Below are positions 46,365 to 54,733 of a stretch of DNA of 64,000 bases, piece by piece. Under the pieces are notes generated by a model. The model had not been told where the DNA came from. It saw only the letters and a program-made list of their open reading frames with translations, and searched no databases. The position numbers and the translations under genes are program-made. The stretch spans positions 1,364,001-1,428,000 of the forward strand of contig NZ_MTZV01000004.1 in NCBI RefSeq assembly GCF_002362315.1. Direction: 5' to 3'. How positions within the stretch are numbered: position 1 is the stretch's first letter; each line of letters starts with the position of its first letter. This DNA comes from Paraburkholderia acidicola (GTDB lineage: Bacteria; Pseudomonadota; Gammaproteobacteria; Burkholderiales; Burkholderiaceae).

Positions 46365-47759
46365 ATGCTCGCCACCGATTCCGATCCCATCGTCGCCATT
46401 GCCACCGCTCCGGGCCGCGGCGGAATCGGCGTGGTACGAATTTCGTTCGGGCGTGCTAGCGAGTCGGTCGGCCAGTTAATCGAGGCGCTGACGGGCCAGG
46501 CGCTCGCGCCACGGCATGCGAGCTATGTGCCGTTTCTCGACGGCAAGGGCGAGGCGCTCGATCGCGGTATCGCGCTGTATTTTCCAGCGCCTCACTCGTA
46601 CACGGGCGAGCACGTGCTTGAACTGCAGGGGCATGGCGGGCCGATCGTGCTGCAGCTGGTTTTGCAGCGCTGCATCGACGCTGGCCGCGCATTCGGCCTG
46701 CGCCTCGCGGAGCCCGGCGAATTCACGCGACGCGCGTTCCTCAACGACAAGCTCGATCTAGCTCAGGCGGAAGCCGTCGCCGATCTGATCGAAGCGAGCA
46801 CCGAGGCTGCCGCGCGTTCGGCGGGCCGCTCGCTCGACGGTGCGTTTTCGCGCGATATCCATGCGCTCGTCGAAGAAACGATCACGCTGCGGATGCTGGT
46901 CGAAGCGACGCTCGATTTTCCGGAAGAAGAGATCGACTTCCTCGAAGCCGCCGATGCGCGCGGCAAGCTTGCACGCATCCGGCAGCAGCTCGTGAACGTG
47001 CTCGCCGAAGCGAAGCAAGGTGCGTTGCTGCGTGAAGGACTGTCGGTAGTGCTCGCCGGGCAACCGAACGTCGGCAAATCGTCGCTGCTGAATGCGCTCG
47101 CAGGCGCGGAGCTGGCCATCGTCACGCCGATCGCCGGCACGACGCGCGACAAGGTCGCACAGACCATCCAGATCGAAGGCATTCCGCTACACGTGATCGA
47201 CACCGCGGGCCTGCGCGAAACCGACGACGAGGTGGAAAAGATCGGCATCGCGCGGACGTGGAATGAGATCGAGCGGGCGGACGTCGTGCTGCATCTGCTC
47301 GACGCGCGTAGCGGCATGACCACCGATGACGTCACGATCGCCGCGCGGTTTCCCACCGGCGTGCCGGTTGTGCGGGTGCTCAACAAGACCGATTTGACGG
47401 GGTTTCCGGCTGCGGTGACGTCGCCAGACGATATCGGTTCAGACTTGCGCGAAGTGCGGCTGTCGGCCAAACAGGGCGACGGTATTGCCTTGCTGCGCGA
47501 AGAACTGCTGCGGATCGCGGGCTGGCAAGCGGGCGCGGAGAGTGTGTACCTCGCACGTGAACGGCACCTGATCGCGCTGCGCGCAGCGCAGGAACATCTA
47601 ACACTTGCTGCTCAGCACGCGGATCAAAACGCGCAGGCACTGGATCTGTTCGCGGAGGAGCTGCGTCTCGCGCAGGAACAGCTCAATTCAATCACCGGTG
47701 AGTTCACGTCCGATGATCTGCTTGGGGTGATTTTTAGCCGGTTTTGTATCGGGAAATAA
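46365..47759 (+). CDS. mnmE: tRNA modification GTPase MnmE
   Basis: 464 residues from MLATDSDPIVAIATAPGRGG. Formyl-tetrahydrofolate-binding N-terminal domain, then an inserted G domain with G1 AGQPNVGKSSLLNAL (about 226), DTAGLRETDDEVEKIGI and NKTD, and the C-terminal FCIGK whose cysteine is conserved. With MnmG it makes the cmnm5 modification at U34 of tRNA. It is the usual last gene of the rpmH-rnpA-yidC-mnmE series, here separated from yidC by the HTH gene. Confidence 0.98.
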   Translation: MLATDSDPIVAIATAPGRGGIGVVRISFGRASESVGQLIEALTGQALAPRHASYVPFLDGKGEALDRGIALYFPAPHSYTGEHVLELQGHGGPIVLQLVLQRCIDAGRAFGLRLAEPGEFTRRAFLNDKLDLAQAEAVADLIEASTEAAARSAGRSLDGAFSRDIHALVEETITLRMLVEATLDFPEEEIDFLEAADARGKLARIRQQLVNVLAEAKQGALLREGLSVVLAGQPNVGKSSLLNALAGAELAIVTPIAGTTRDKVAQTIQIEGIPLHVIDTAGLRETDDEVEKIGIARTWNEIERADVVLHLLDARSGMTTDDVTIAARFPTGVPVVRVLNKTDLTGFPAAVTSPDDIGSDLREVRLSAKQGDGIALLREELLRIAGWQAGAESVYLARERHLIALRAAQEHLTLAAQHADQNAQALDLFAEELRLAQEQLNSITGEFTSDDLLGVIFSRFCIGK

Positions 47760-47820
47760 CCACCCAAGGTCCTTGTTGCGACAGAATCACCCGCGCTGCC
47801 TCCATGCATCAACGACAAGC

Positions 47821-48861
47821 CTAGTGGACTTCCTTCCTCTTCAGTTCGGCAAGCTTCGCCTCGGTGGCTTCGAACTCTTCCTGCTTAATGAGTGTCCCGA
47901 TCGCCTGCCTGCAAAATTCCAATGATTGATCCAGCGCAGGTATAACCATCTTCTGGGTTTCCTTTGATGCGTTACCAGTGGTATCCACCACATCGCCGAA
48001 ATGCCGTTTCCAATCGCTGCGCCCTATCGCGTAGTACGGCAGTGTCGACGCAACCGTATTCAAAATCGGTGTGCATGCGGGGGTTTGGATAGCATTGATA
48101 TGTCCGAGCACGCTGTCGAGGTTTCCGCCCGCATGCTTCAAGGAATCCTGGCTTAAGGGGTCCCTTGACTTGAACAAATTGGTAGCGAGAGATTGCAACG
48201 CCGGCAGACGGCTCCGCGGCGGGTAATTGCCAAGTTGCGTAGAGATTTTCTCGAATGCTCCCTGCTCAAGAGAGGGATCCAACTGACCCAGCACGCTTCC
48301 CAGATAGGCCGTCGCACCAGCCCGAACGTTGCGCTCGTCGGATAGTTTGCCTGCCGTGTCGGCGCAGTCATCGAAAGTCTGTTTCGTGAGGCTCCCAGGA
48401 GCCTTGCTGATCATCTCGCCCATCCGGTTCACTGCATGCGTCATATATGCAGCCTGATCCGTAGACGCTAGCTCGGCGACACCTGGTTTTGCGGCGTTCG
48501 CTTCGTTTCGCGGGCGCGTTTCCGTCAACTGCAGGAGATCGTCCAGCGTGCCGGCCTCCCGAATGGCTTTGTGTGCTGCGTACAATGGCTTCAGCTCTTC
48601 GAGCGCGCGAGCATGGACCGCCTCCAGCATCGGTGCAGCACGCTTGAATCCAGTCGCATCGCTGTTGCGTCTGCTCAATGTGGGCCTCACTGCGTTGGCT
48701 GCAGGCCGATTCTGAAATGAATTCAATGCCTCGAAACGTACCTCACCCGAGATGCTGCTCCTTCTCGATGGTGGGGGGCCTGCCGTTGCGTCGGTGCTCG
48801 TCTCATGCGGTAAAGCGGGGAACCCTGTACCAGGAGGAGGATTACCGACGGAGGAGGTCAT
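47821..48861 (-). CDS. Protein of unknown function, possibly a type III effector
   Basis: About 346 residues from MTSSVGNPPPGTGFPALPHE. The first roughly 60 residues are rich in serine, proline, threonine and arginine (TAGPPPSRRSSISG), like type III secretion signals, and the rest is helical and soluble (LDDLLQLTETRPR, QSLATNLFKSRDPLSQDSLK). No enzyme motif is seen. No secretion genes or clear Hrp-type promoter box are nearby, and no ribosome site is evident before the ATG. The effector idea rests on composition only. It converges on mnmE. Confidence 0.5.
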   Translation of the reverse strand: MTSSVGNPPPGTGFPALPHETSTDATAGPPPSRRSSISGEVRFEALNSFQNRPAANAVRPTLSRRNSDATGFKRAAPMLEAVHARALEELKPLYAAHKAIREAGTLDDLLQLTETRPRNEANAAKPGVAELASTDQAAYMTHAVNRMGEMISKAPGSLTKQTFDDCADTAGKLSDERNVRAGATAYLGSVLGQLDPSLEQGAFEKISTQLGNYPPRSRLPALQSLATNLFKSRDPLSQDSLKHAGGNLDSVLGHINAIQTPACTPILNTVASTLPYYAIGRSDWKRHFGDVVDTTGNASKETQKMVIPALDQSLEFCRQAIGTLIKQEEFEATEAKLAELKRKEVH

Positions 48862-49082
48862 TGCAGTAGCGTTCAGAAAAAGTGATTTCCTGACTATGTC
48901 ACTTTGTCGCGTATGAAATACCTTGGAACGGAGGCTGTGTAGCGAAATGCGAAGCGGGCGAAAATGCGGAGAGCGGGCAATGTCAAAGATGGTCAATTCC
49001 ACACTTAAGAACTTGCCTGCAACCGCACACACACCCAGACTCTGGTGGTGACGTGCATGTATGGCGTTATGTGTGTGGTTAG

Positions 49083-49115
49083 GCCGCAGTTCCACGAACG
49101 CTGCGGCTTTTTTTT
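49083..49115 (+). terminator. Orphan rightward terminator, possible small RNA end
   Basis: GCCGCAG pairs with CTGCGGC around an 11-base loop, followed by eight T. No rightward gene ends here; the only gene nearby is leftward. A preceding CACACACA/TGTGTGTG pair (about 49028-49079) could form another stem, so a small RNA of roughly 100 bases may end here. Confidence 0.5.
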
Positions 49116-49315
49116 GCCTGTGCGTTTTGTTCTTGTTGCGCGCGCAACGGCATAGGCGCTGGTAGCAGATTGTCGATTTGCGGTTTTGCGCACGGCACGT
49201 TTTCGCACACCGCGGTCAATGCAGCGCGAAATACGCACCTCGCGAGAACGTAAGGTTCGCCGCCCTTCTCTCGTCGCAGTTAATCGTTCAGCGCAGCCTG
49301 TGCCGGCAAGTCCAC

Positions 49316-49483
49316 TCAGTGACGATGCCGCAGGCTACGAATCGGATGGCGCCAGTCAATGCGCCGTGGCGACGCCTCCTGCTCACGGTCGCGATGTTCC
49401 TGCCATAGCTCGTCGGAAAACAGAAACGCGACGATCAATAGCGGCACGACCAGAAATGCGCCCAATATCAGGTGCTCGATCAC
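49316..49483 (-). CDS. Small membrane protein
   Basis: 55 residues from a GTG with GGAGG five bases upstream: VIEHLILGAFLVVPLLIVAF, then a charged tail rich in arginine and histidine (DWRHPIRSLRHRH). One transmembrane segment and a strong ribosome site make this a believable short gene. No family recognised; it resembles other single-pass small membrane proteins of Burkholderia. Confidence 0.6.
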   Translation of the reverse strand: MIEHLILGAFLVVPLLIVAFLFSDELWQEHRDREQEASPRRIDWRHPIRSLRHRH

Positions 49484-49679
49484 GATGGCCTCCGATCTTC
49501 GTCACGCTGTGCTTTCATTGTAGGCGTACTGCGCGGCAAGTAGGTAAGCCGCCTCTCATAGGCCCTCAAGTGGCCGTCCAACGCCAGTTACCACCGACAT
49601 CTCAGAGTGGCCGATGATCATGACTGATCCCGCCCTCGAAGTCATCCCGAACCGAAACCCGCGGATGAGTGTCATACCG

Positions 49680-49761
49680 TTATCCCCAAAGGCCACCCGA
49701 TTTATCCCCGAACTTTTGCGCGGCGCCAGCGCTTTCCCAACCGTCAGGCCGCTCATCCACA
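49680..49761. promoter_or_regulatory. Cluster of DnaA-box-like sequences
   Basis: TTATCCCCA (49680-49688), TTATCCCCG (49702-49710) and TCATCCACA (49753-49761) each differ from the DnaA box TTATCCACA at one or two positions. They lie in one 82-base stretch on the same strand, ahead of an AT-richer part (49800-49980) with two CGCTTAATT copies. The rest of the 49484-50175 gap holds no supportable gene. It could be an initiator-binding or control region. Confidence 0.35.
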
Positions 49762-50175
49762 GGTCCGCAAAAATGGACCTGGCATCATTTTTATTCTGCG
49801 GGCGCGACTTTCTAGTGGTTTTACGCTTAATTCACCAAACGACTTTGTGTGCGCCGCATCAAGCGGTTTCAGCATTTGTATTAAGTCGCTTAATTGAGTC
49901 TCCGCGTTTACGCGAATCAAAGCCGCAGACCGTTGCATTTAAAGGGCGGCGTTAAAAGCCATTATTGAAAACGCATCGTTACTACGGTCCTTTCACGGCA
50001 CTTTCAGAGGCAAAACGACACGCCGCGCAGGGTGCGACAATTCGCCACTGTTGCAAGCGCACACAAGATGTGCTTGTGCTCGTCGCTGCATTTTATACAG
50101 TGCAAGGTGCGGGTACCCCATTGAAGTTAAATACATAGCTAACCTGAGTAATACCACCCGCACGGAGGCAGAAAC

Positions 50176-50517
50176 ATGATCAAGCGTGTCGCTCTTCTTT
50201 TTGCAGTTGCGGGACTGGCTGTCGCGTCGGCGGTTCAGGCGCAGGATAACGTGATCAAACCGCAGCAGACGATCCAGTTCAAGCCGAATGCATATGGCTG
50301 CCTGTCGAAGGACAAACTCGATGCAGCCGATCAGCACGCCCAGGCCGGCGAGCAGCAGAAAATGCAGGAATTTTTCTCCGGCTATCAGTGCTTGTCGACT
50401 CCTGAAAATGCGAGCTTCCGCGTGGTACGCGTGGTCGGACACGATATTGAATTCGTGAATTCCGGCAACAGCGACACGGAGGGGCTCTGGGCCAACGATC
50501 GATTCATCAAGCAGTAA
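50176..50517 (+). CDS. Small periplasmic protein of unknown function
   Basis: 113 residues with a signal peptide (MIKRVALLFAVAGLAVASAV then QAQ). The mature part is about 90 residues and has two cysteines, in AYGCLSKDKL and GYQCLSTPEN, likely joined by a disulphide. GGAGG lies nine bases before the ATG. It stands alone between the box cluster and a pair of hairpins; no family recognised. Confidence 0.7.
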   Translation: MIKRVALLFAVAGLAVASAVQAQDNVIKPQQTIQFKPNAYGCLSKDKLDAADQHAQAGEQQKMQEFFSGYQCLSTPENASFRVVRVVGHDIEFVNSGNSDTEGLWANDRFIKQ

Positions 50518-50521
50518 TGCC

Positions 50522-50641
50522 GCACGCAGCGCTATCGGTGAATAACCGATAGCTGGCGTGTGCAGAAATTATCCGGCCTTTTACGGGCCGGTATTGATTC
50601 GCGCATTTAAAGGCGGCCGGGATAATTCCCGGCCGCTTTTT
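50522..50641 (+). terminator. Tandem hairpins ending in a Rho-independent terminator
   Basis: A first hairpin (GCTATCGGT with ACCGATAGC, extended by outer GCACGC/GCGTGTGC pairing, about 50522-50563) follows the stop of the small periplasmic gene. The second (GCGGCCGGGA with TCCCGGCCGC, loop TAAT, 50613-50636) is followed by five T and is the real terminator. Confidence 0.8.
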
Positions 50642-50908
50642 CATTGGGGATCGTTTTCAGGCGCGACGGCTCACCTCGCAGCACAGATGCCGCGCACATT
50701 CGGTATCATCACGCGCTGGCTGCTCAGACTTCGCGCACCCGCTAACACGCTGGCGGACGGCGGCAGACGTAGCCCTGCATTGGTGTGGAGCACGCCGCCG
50801 TCGCGACGCGCAAAGTGCCGTCGTCAACCCGACAACACGAGCGGAGCGGCAGAACGCCGCCACGCTTCGATTTCTCTCAGGCCCGTGACATTGGGCCCCT
50901 GGTGCTGC

Positions 50909-51463
50909 ATGGCTCTCAAATCGACCATCTACAAAGCCGATCTACAGATCGCCGACATGGACCGGCACTACTACGCCGACCATACGCTCACGATCGCGCG
51001 TCATCCGTCCGAAACCGATGAGCGGATGATGGTCCGCGTCGCCGCATTCGCCCTGTTCGCGCAGGAACGCCTGGAATTCTCCAAGGGGCTGTCCGATATC
51101 GACGAGCCGGATCTCTGGCAAAAGGACCTCACCGGCGCGATCGAAATGTGGATCGAGGTTGGACAACCGGACGAGCGCCGCATCGCGAAAGCGAGCGGAC
51201 GTTCGAACGAGGTCGTCGTGATCGCATACGGCGGTCGTACGTCGGAGATCTGGTGGCAGGGCGTGCGCAGCAAGGTAGAGCGTCTGCGCAACGTAACGGT
51301 GTGGTCGCTCGGCGACGACGTCGCGGCGGCATTGGGCAAGCTGGCTGAACGCACGATGCGTCTGCAGTGCACGGTACAGGACGGAGAAGCGTGGCTGGGG
51401 TCGTCGGCAGCGGACCCGGTGCCGATCGAATGGACGGTGTTGAAGGAACCGGCTAACGCGTGA
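50909..51463 (+). CDS. yaeQ: YaeQ family protein
   Basis: 184 residues, the usual size. MALKSTIYKADLQIADMDRH, then HTLTIARHPSETDERMMVRV, IEVGQPDERRIAKASGRSNE and IWWQGVRSKVERL match YaeQ. The fold is of the PD-(D/E)xK nuclease type, but the activity is not known; E. coli YaeQ was first linked to RfaH-related effects. The ATG at 50909 is chosen from the family N-terminus. Confidence 0.92.
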   Translation: MALKSTIYKADLQIADMDRHYYADHTLTIARHPSETDERMMVRVAAFALFAQERLEFSKGLSDIDEPDLWQKDLTGAIEMWIEVGQPDERRIAKASGRSNEVVVIAYGGRTSEIWWQGVRSKVERLRNVTVWSLGDDVAAALGKLAERTMRLQCTVQDGEAWLGSSAADPVPIEWTVLKEPANA

Positions 51464-51487
51464 CGCGTCACGCGTCCGGTATCGCCC

Positions 51488-51913
51488 TTAGAGCGAAGTG
51501 GCCCGCGCAGCGTCCGGCGGACCTTTGAGTTCGACCATGTTGTCCTCCGGATCGAACAGGTACAGCGACGTGCCAAAGCCATCCGCGCCATAGCGCGTCC
51601 CCAGCTCGCCGATCCGCGCGCCGCACTCAGCGAGGTGTTTTTCCAACGCAGCGGCATCGAACGGTTCGACGCGCAGACACAGGTGATCCATATTGCGCCC
51701 GGCGCCCGGCACACCGTTTTCCACACGATCGATTTTGCTGCCCACCGCCAGCAGGTCGATCAGCGAACGTCCGGCCCGCAACTGAACGAGGCCGATTTCG
51801 CGCTGCTCCTTCTCGACGCTGCATCCGAGCACGTCGCAATAGAAGCGGGTCATGGCCTCGAGATCGGTGGCACGGAGCACGACGTGGTCGATCTCTCGAA
51901 TGTGAATCTGCAT
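51488..51913 (-). CDS. VOC family (glyoxalase/bleomycin-resistance-like) protein
   Basis: 141 residues with one vicinal-oxygen-chelate domain: IDHVVLRATDLEAMTRFYCD near the start with the metal-binding histidine, then MDHLCLRVEPFD and the C-terminal LYLFDPEDNMVELKG with the glutamate. Such proteins bind divalent metal and act as lyases, dioxygenases or antibiotic-binding proteins; the substrate here is not clear. It converges on yaeQ. Confidence 0.88.
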   Translation of the reverse strand: MQIHIREIDHVVLRATDLEAMTRFYCDVLGCSVEKEQREIGLVQLRAGRSLIDLLAVGSKIDRVENGVPGAGRNMDHLCLRVEPFDAAALEKHLAECGARIGELGTRYGADGFGTSLYLFDPEDNMVELKGPPDAARATSL

Positions 51914-52108
51914 GGAGCGCACTCCCTTACCGGTTCAGTCCGCGGATTATTCCGGCTGCGGCTGGCTAGTGAAAGTTTAAAAGAAACACCGGGTATATGC
52001 CGGCACGGCCAAAGAGCAGGGGGCGAGGCGGCGCGCTGGCATGCGCTTGTATGAGGCTGGCCCGACCGTCTGATATGACGAAAAAGTACGCGGAATGCAG
52101 GCGAAAAA

Positions 52109-52133
52109 AAGCCCGCTCACTGGGAGCGGGCTT
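52109..52133 (-). terminator. Hairpin with T run on the minus strand or leader hairpin
   Basis: AAGCCCGCTC pairs perfectly with GAGCGGGCTT (loop ACTGG). Read leftward it is followed by a T run, so it is a good leftward terminator, yet no leftward gene ends here. Read rightward it lies 20 bases ahead of a small ORF with a strong ribosome site. Confidence 0.5.
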
Positions 52134-52153
52134 AATCCATATCAGGAGGAGAC

Positions 52154-52240
52154 ATGGAGGAGACAAGAGTGACTATACACACGGGGTTGGTGCGACGCAA
52201 TAACTTTTTAAGGGAAAACCCGGAAATTAACATTCTCTGA
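52154..52240 (+). CDS. Possible 28-residue peptide with a strong ribosome site
   Basis: ATG preceded by CAGGAGGAGAC encodes MEETRVTIHTGLVRRNNFLR then ENPEINIL and stops. The GGAGGAGACA motif is present twice in tandem around the start. The peptide resembles nothing I know; it could be a leader or the stretch could be regulatory RNA. The remaining 51914-52412 gap holds no other gene I can support. Confidence 0.3.
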   Translation: MEETRVTIHTGLVRRNNFLRENPEINIL

Positions 52241-52412
52241 CAAGCACCCACTGCAAGCAGGGTCGGAGCCTGCTTCGGAATGGGTGCTGATGGCCGCCAC
52301 ACGGGCCTGACACGGGTCTGAAGGGTTCCAATGACAGAGCAAGATCCGGAGCGTACTGTGTCGACCTGCGGACTAAATTGGTGAACATCGAAACTGTCTC
52401 CCGGAATCCACG

Positions 52413-53522
52413 ATGAAAACCGCCTATACCACCCCTGCCGAACGCTGGACCGCCGTCACGAGCCGCGACACTGACGCCGACGGCACGTTCTTCTACGGTG
52501 TCAAAACGACCGGCGTGTTCTGCCGGCCGTCGTGTGCGTCGCGCCAGCCGCGTCGCGAGAACGTCGACTTCTTCCTGTCCACCGATGAAGCGCGCGCCGC
52601 CGGCTACCGCGATTGCAAGCGTTGCCAGCCAGGCCGCCTGCCGCGCGAGATCGAAATCGTGAACCGCGCATGCGCAGCGCTCGACGCCGATCCGCAGGAG
52701 CGTCTGACGCTGCAGCAGTTGAGCGATCTCGTGCACGTCAGCCCGTTTCATCTGCAGCGTCTTTTTAAGCGTGTCGTGGGTGTGTCGCCGCGGCAGTATC
52801 AGGCCGCGCAGCGTGGCGCCGCATTGCGCGATGCGCTTGCGCGCGGCACAGCGGTGACGCGCGCAAGCGTCGACGCCGGCTTCGGTTCGCCATCGCGGAT
52901 GTACGACAGCGCCGCCGCCGAACTCGGTATGGCGCCATCCGCGTATCGCCGCAAGGGTGCGGGCCTCGTCGTGCACTACGCGAGCGCCTCGACGCCGCTC
53001 GGCCTCGTGCTCGTGGCCGCAACCGCCAAGGGTATCTGCAAGATCGCATTCGGCGATGACGCTACGACGCTCGTCGATGAACTGCGCGGCGAATTCGCCA
53101 ACGCCGAATTCATCGACGATCCCGCGCGACTCGCACCGTTCATCGAACAGATCGATGCGTATCTGCACGGCACCCGTGAGCGCATCGACCTGCCGCTCGA
53201 CATCGCCGCTACCGCATTCCGGCAGCGTGTGTGGGAAGCGTTACAGCGCATTCCGTACGGCGAGACGCGCAGCTACTCGGACATCGCCGAGGCGGTCGGC
53301 TCGCCGCGCGCGGTGCGTGCGGTCGCCAGCGCGTGTGCATCGAACCCGGTTGCGCTCGCGATTCCGTGTCATCGCGTGATACAAAAGGGCGGCGCACTGG
53401 CCGGTTATCGCTGGGGCTTGCCGCGTAAAGCCGCGTTGCTCGATGCAGAGGCGCACCACACCGGCGCAACGTCCGCTCCTGTAACGATGGCCGTCGCCGC
53501 CGACCTGGATCACGCCGCTTGA
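52413..53522 (+). CDS. ada: Ada: methylphosphotriester sensor, AraC-type activator and O6-methylguanine methyltransferase
   Basis: 369 residues. The N-terminal zinc domain has cysteines 37, 41, 68 and 71 (GVFCRPSCASR, CKRCQPG), where the first accepts the methyl group from DNA phosphate. An AraC-type helix-turn-helix follows (LSDLVHVSPFHLQRLFKRVV). The C-terminal methyltransferase carries PCHRV with the acceptor C319. Ada repairs alkylated DNA and then switches on its own operon, which here includes alkA in overlap. Confidence 0.97.
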   Translation: MKTAYTTPAERWTAVTSRDTDADGTFFYGVKTTGVFCRPSCASRQPRRENVDFFLSTDEARAAGYRDCKRCQPGRLPREIEIVNRACAALDADPQERLTLQQLSDLVHVSPFHLQRLFKRVVGVSPRQYQAAQRGAALRDALARGTAVTRASVDAGFGSPSRMYDSAAAELGMAPSAYRRKGAGLVVHYASASTPLGLVLVAATAKGICKIAFGDDATTLVDELRGEFANAEFIDDPARLAPFIEQIDAYLHGTRERIDLPLDIAATAFRQRVWEALQRIPYGETRSYSDIAEAVGSPRAVRAVASACASNPVALAIPCHRVIQKGGALAGYRWGLPRKAALLDAEAHHTGATSAPVTMAVAADLDHAA

Positions 53523-54439
53523 CGACCGATCTTGCTCACACCGCTTCGCTCGAGCTGCCGTTCAAGGCGCCTTTCGACTGGCCGCGCCTGCTGCGCTTCT
53601 TCAAAGGACGCGCGACACCAGGCGTCGAAGCGGTCGAGGACGGCGCGTATCGCCGTGCAATCGACTGGGCCGGCGACGCCGGCACGCTGACCGTGCGGTT
53701 GCATCCGCGCAAGCGCTGCATTGTCGCCACCATCGACGGCGCCGCGAGCCGACACGCGGACGCGCTCGCTCCACCGATCGCGCGCATGTTCGATCTGCAT
53801 GCCAATCCAAAGGCAATCGGCGCGCATTTCGCCGACGACCCGTGGCTCGCGTCGCTCTTCGACGCCGCACCTGGATTGCGCGTGCCGGGCGCGTGGTCCG
53901 GCTTCGAACTCGTGGTGCGTGCGATCGTTGGTCAACAGGTTAGTGTCAAGGCCGCGACGACGATCATCGGTCGTCTCGTGCAACGCGCCGGCGAACGTAT
54001 CGACGATCATCCGCACGAACACACCGCGTGGCGTTTTCCAACGCCCGCCGCGCTCGCCGCCGTCGACCTCGCAAAGATCGGCATGCCAGGCAAACGGGTT
54101 GCGGCGCTGCAGGGTTTTGCGCACGCGGTCGCGTGTGGCGACGTACCGCTCGACAACGCCACCGTAGACGCAACAGCGTTGCGCGCCGCATTGCTCGCAT
54201 TGCCAGGCATCGGCCCGTGGACCGTCGAGTACGTCGCGATGCGTGCATGGCGCGACTCGGACGCGTGGCCCGCAACGGACCTCGTCCTGATGCAATCGAT
54301 CGCGGCACGCCATCCGTCGCTCGTACGTCCGACACAGCAGCGCACGCGCACCGATGCATGGCGACCGTGGCGCGCGTATGCAGCGATGCATCTGTGGAAC
54401 GAGATCGCGGATCGCGCAGGCGCGGCACGCGGCGGTTAA
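53519..54439 (+). CDS. alkA: DNA-3-methyladenine glycosylase II
   Basis: 306 residues of the AlkA helix-hairpin-helix glycosylase family. The hairpin LLALPGIGPWTVEYVAMRAW and the catalytic aspartate in PATDLVLMQSIA are present. It removes alkylated bases. The start is a TTG that overlaps the ada stop (TTGA), so translation is coupled to ada, giving one adaptive-response unit. Confidence 0.92.
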   Translation: MTTDLAHTASLELPFKAPFDWPRLLRFFKGRATPGVEAVEDGAYRRAIDWAGDAGTLTVRLHPRKRCIVATIDGAASRHADALAPPIARMFDLHANPKAIGAHFADDPWLASLFDAAPGLRVPGAWSGFELVVRAIVGQQVSVKAATTIIGRLVQRAGERIDDHPHEHTAWRFPTPAALAAVDLAKIGMPGKRVAALQGFAHAVACGDVPLDNATVDATALRAALLALPGIGPWTVEYVAMRAWRDSDAWPATDLVLMQSIAARHPSLVRPTQQRTRTDAWRPWRAYAAMHLWNEIADRAGAARGG

Positions 54440-54447
54440 TCCGTAAA

Positions 54448-54483
54448 GCAGGTCAAGGCAGGTCAAAGCAGGTCAAAGCAGGG
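54448..54483. repeat. Short tandem repeat after alkA
   Basis: A 10-base unit, GCAGGTCAAA with small changes, repeats three times followed by a partial unit. It is in the alkA-gshA gap and could vary in copy number by slippage. The rest of the gap (to 54733) shows no gene. Confidence 0.6.
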
Positions 54484-54733
54484 CAGGACAACGCGAAACA
54501 ACGCACGCATCAAACGACGACCGAAAGCCAGAACGCATCAACAGTTCCGCGCGAAATGCCCTGTCATAAGGCGTTAAAGCAGCGGCGAGGGCACCTCAAG
54601 CAGGTCTCGTGGCGAGATGTTAAAGTCCCGCTACCAAGAATCCGCCGAACGTTGTCGGCCGCCCCAGGCGGTCATGGCGGCAGACAACGCCCGACCTGCA
54701 ACTGCACCGATGCCCAATACATCATCCCCCAAT

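Noticed and set aside
48862..49000. Hrp/PIP-type promoter box before the effector-like gene
   Set aside because: TTCGC occurs three times but not at the required 15-16 base spacing.
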